Shown piece by piece: positions 63,801-64,000 of a stretch of DNA of 64,000 nucleotides. Position numbers and translations under genes: made by a program. The DNA is from Pirellulaceae bacterium (GTDB lineage Bacteria; Planctomycetota; Planctomycetia; Pirellulales; Pirellulaceae): positions 248,001 through 312,000 of the forward strand of contig JAQWSU010000030.1 in NCBI GenBank assembly GCA_029243025.1. The letters run 5' to 3'. The notes under the pieces were generated by a model. The model did not search any database and had not been told where the DNA came from. It was given only the letters and a program-made list of their open reading frames with translations. Positions within the stretch are counted from its first letter, which is position 1. Every line of letters starts with the position of its first letter.

Positions 63801-64000
63801 ATCATGATGCGAGTGAGAGCTTTCCTGTTTCTGGGACTTTCCTTCCTGTTGATTTCCCTTTTGACTGTTGTGTGGTACGCCGCGGTTGATTTGGAGCAAA
63901 CCTGGTTGTGGTATGCCGTCTGTGTGGCCGCCGGTGTCGTGATCATCGCTGTGTTTGCGATATTTGAACGGAAGCGGCAAGAGGTATTGGGACTGGTTGA
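57813..64000 (+). CDS. Giant polytopic membrane protein with zinc ribbon, 3' truncated by the window
   Basis: One unbroken frame of at least 2062 residues runs from the ATG at 57813 off the window end with no stop. The start has a membrane helix (MDVLIFLLLLAVAVVIFAVF), then a four-cysteine zinc ribbon (CSVCQKAMSVEGVCQQCGRV). A disordered segment rich in Ser and Glu follows to about residue 215. From WGELVGGLLIVSGTVALVIS onward it is almost all membrane helices, many tens of them. The WGELVGG opening resembles DUF2157-type membrane proteins; the rest could be a DUF2339-like expansion. I do not recognise a function. It lies about 190 bases after the kinase gene on the same strand. Confidence 0.8.
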   Translation, partial: MDVLIFLLLLAVAVVIFAVFVVLAANIGSRKRSRAANRVTCSVCQKAMSVEGVCQQCGRVNDGASASQVTRWMLKELLHHQQIDSQTYDQLLTALQERTAKMSINLDSSPDVSARENPATSESDTTVPVVAELVEGGEQDRHETDSSPIAPIESANVTSSQQPIDFHGTEPPTEVTEPASSIQERVAAYAQNRSEADASHDQPGIEQKPDRQPWSVWFSAFMEEKNIRWGELVGGLLIVSGTVALVISFWSAIAERPLLKFGVLNGVTAALFGVGIHAARRWRLPTTSQGILITSMLLVPLNFLAIAAFTDASQTLNLVTVAGESLSTLLLATLVLLAARIVTPRWPILLLIGIMVPSVTQLFIRRHISESCSLWVLYGLSTICLLPFACLNFAVARRFQHKASVPERRANELLKHLGLLAFPVITAAGLFLVKAGQLGSTLEQLSPLSIVASFPFLAVGLTLARHPGSRNPAMQLVGRTLLVAALMVFVAGAVLAWPQPGLMICLSVIGFLAMVYLAIDLRLPDCHLVAAVFFVTAAVLLSFCTTGRLSWTVAGPTETINQLWSAETGHFLNGIALLGVLASGLIAKFGGQATALRYGIVSVGSAVISIAILLVFGLGQQGDPEHLTWLIGFYTLALFAAGLFFRQAGAIVGGGALLLIVLYQGFYCGGFPGTHQQPALLTLMSHASVMVLVGGLANWRLAGSVPVTTRTYASIWAVTSSSVAAILLGSWLFGYLVKPETPPMPGYWYWLAIVYLILAGLEQVGKLFVVFQTAFAIGCMVVINGYLTDQLWYGTLSHGWLHPSSLQWQAIFLAAYGLGWIVLRIKLRASEGESIADWRATLAASLKPSLLSFDGCAIGFSTAILLMLTLYGVVPGAAQELTPRLAGSERIVPDFRTYELASIPHHAVQVWPTWVLLAVLISTRFGDFVDRRRLGNLVIGLIVLTSTIPLLIAPHWEASVAVASALRWCSSTYFLVGSMLLCAWQPIMKWASRHRRCQPTDLPRLQWYALGCMALLSTVPVFAMAVFAAISAVILRPPDETQTNWLLGTTALFLIVIGVSWTIQRIKTELDSLQSILGSLAVISIMPLTAITLFVVGQAFGEHPILGPDPNSFFASIGLAASYAIPLSMMSVALIGLAISFRSGTIALTAGLLLNFSATAAYLLAGAKSGFDLVQWLRIAQLNSIVASTYGFGWLALGHVGLRDQSKRQLWYQTQVGLGVGFILIPLVLMIARLALAPTEGVALELAAGWWGWTALVLAIGLVFSYVRVACGEIPVKVILAATFCVGAMGALASHQYDPVRLVSCWRAFHVLQLMAMVWGGLCCTIDLVGNSKSNGRLKGELSVWLVTVAGVLTYLGIRSSFGDPASPWWSVVVWLFASAMFIIQAKKTQQHRFAYLAALLLNATVSLWWIEVGYKLTGGSGREQLVEFLFVNACAAALPVMLWVFIFHRSAKVERKAPTVQAIGLFFSILLYALGVFIGLCADAVQSPLNLNPWPVGAGLVAVVIASLASLWRPKNQFAIVCCYVAGLLVMATLLDSFDQHLNPMIWSGTLLLAAYAFLTSYLWSRRGGIKKVAEQMRIPRPAGVGAKTQAWLIPCNGILAVIVCSLAVWTQFTCEVPSLRLATSQAIGAIAFALGMLARGKRETELRYSSLWFGVISLIAFGWSWIDPQGPSATLLNRAVVFASGIMVMAVFYGIGFAKIIRRENDWTAAARRLVPLLLGIGVASIGGILGCEVWYYAKTGVTDMGMPAILAVAAALIIALVACLIAAVVPGRDPLGLPAQRRTIYVYGAEAMIALLFLHFRVTVPTLFSGFFQEYWTFVVMGIAFGGVGLGEWFRRCGQTVLSQPLEKTGALLPILPVIGFWVTDQSADYSVLMLIVGVSYALLAVMRKSFGFGIVAALAANGGLWYFLQNTMRIQFLLHPQLWLIPGAVCVLIAAYISRKQLTHAQMSTIRYLASAVIYSSSTADIFINGVGKAPWLPVILASLSIAGILAGIMMRVRAFLFLGLSFLLISLLTVVWYAAVDLEQTWLWYAVCVAAGVVIIAVFAIFERKRQEVLGLV

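Overview
The window looks like a planctomycete chromosome, probably from the Pirellulales. The main evidence is a BBP7-type outer-membrane protein, a DUF11 surface protein with the N-terminal RRLLA motif typical of planctomycete exported proteins, an ECF sigma factor paired with a Ser/Thr kinase, a DUF1549 relic, a DUF3467 protein, exosortase and PEP-CTERM components, and a giant polytopic membrane protein. No rRNA, tRNA, CRISPR array or intact insertion sequence was recognised.

Layout. 1-5.6 kb: a housekeeping export block on the + strand with the lepA 3' end, two divergent type I signal peptidases carrying inserted domains, an LptB-like ATPase and a membrane-anchored J-domain protein. 5.8-11.8 kb: cell-surface genes. 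A PEP-CTERM protein faces a convergent large DUF11 protein that shares its N-terminal half, followed by a BBP7-like beta-barrel protein. 12.1-20.6 kb: a short SecA-like ATPase, a GAF-HlyD membrane protein, a periplasmic adaptor and a PqqD-like/M50 peptidase/HlyD fusion, with a DUF3467 gene after a gap. This is the best candidate for an undescribed export or envelope-processing system. 20.6-31.5 kb: mixed genes (Tat-exported protein, HEAT/LRR/PDZ protein, rRNA methyltransferase-like protein, epimerase, GNAT-like protein, cardiolipin synthase, PQQ-type propeller protein), a decayed DUF1549 gene and an EF-hand fragment. 32.1-52.6 kb: an exopolysaccharide/exosortase locus with a Wza-like exporter, a repeat-bearing lipoprotein, an RfaH/NusG-like antiterminator on the opposite strand, exosortase, a Wzc-like tyrosine kinase, a 1440-residue TPR protein, EpsI, two glycosyltransferases, a Wzx-like flippase, a Wzy/ligase-like protein, an APH-fold kinase-like protein and a Gfo/Idh-epimerase fusion. 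The last genes overlap and are probably translationally coupled. 52.6-54.6 kb: a dead family 2 glycosyltransferase and about 1.6 kb of apparently decayed DNA. 54.6-64 kb: a CAP-domain protein, an ECF sigma factor/kinase operon, and a zinc-ribbon polytopic protein of at least 2062 residues that runs off the window end.

How the genes fit together. Most of the window concerns the envelope: making, exporting, sorting and anchoring proteins and polysaccharide. The exosortase and EpsI at 36-44 kb can plausibly process the PEP-CTERM protein at 6-7 kb. The signal peptidases and the short SecA serve export. The M50/HlyD cluster may process or export an unidentified substrate. All functions are inferred from reading the sequence; no database search was run.
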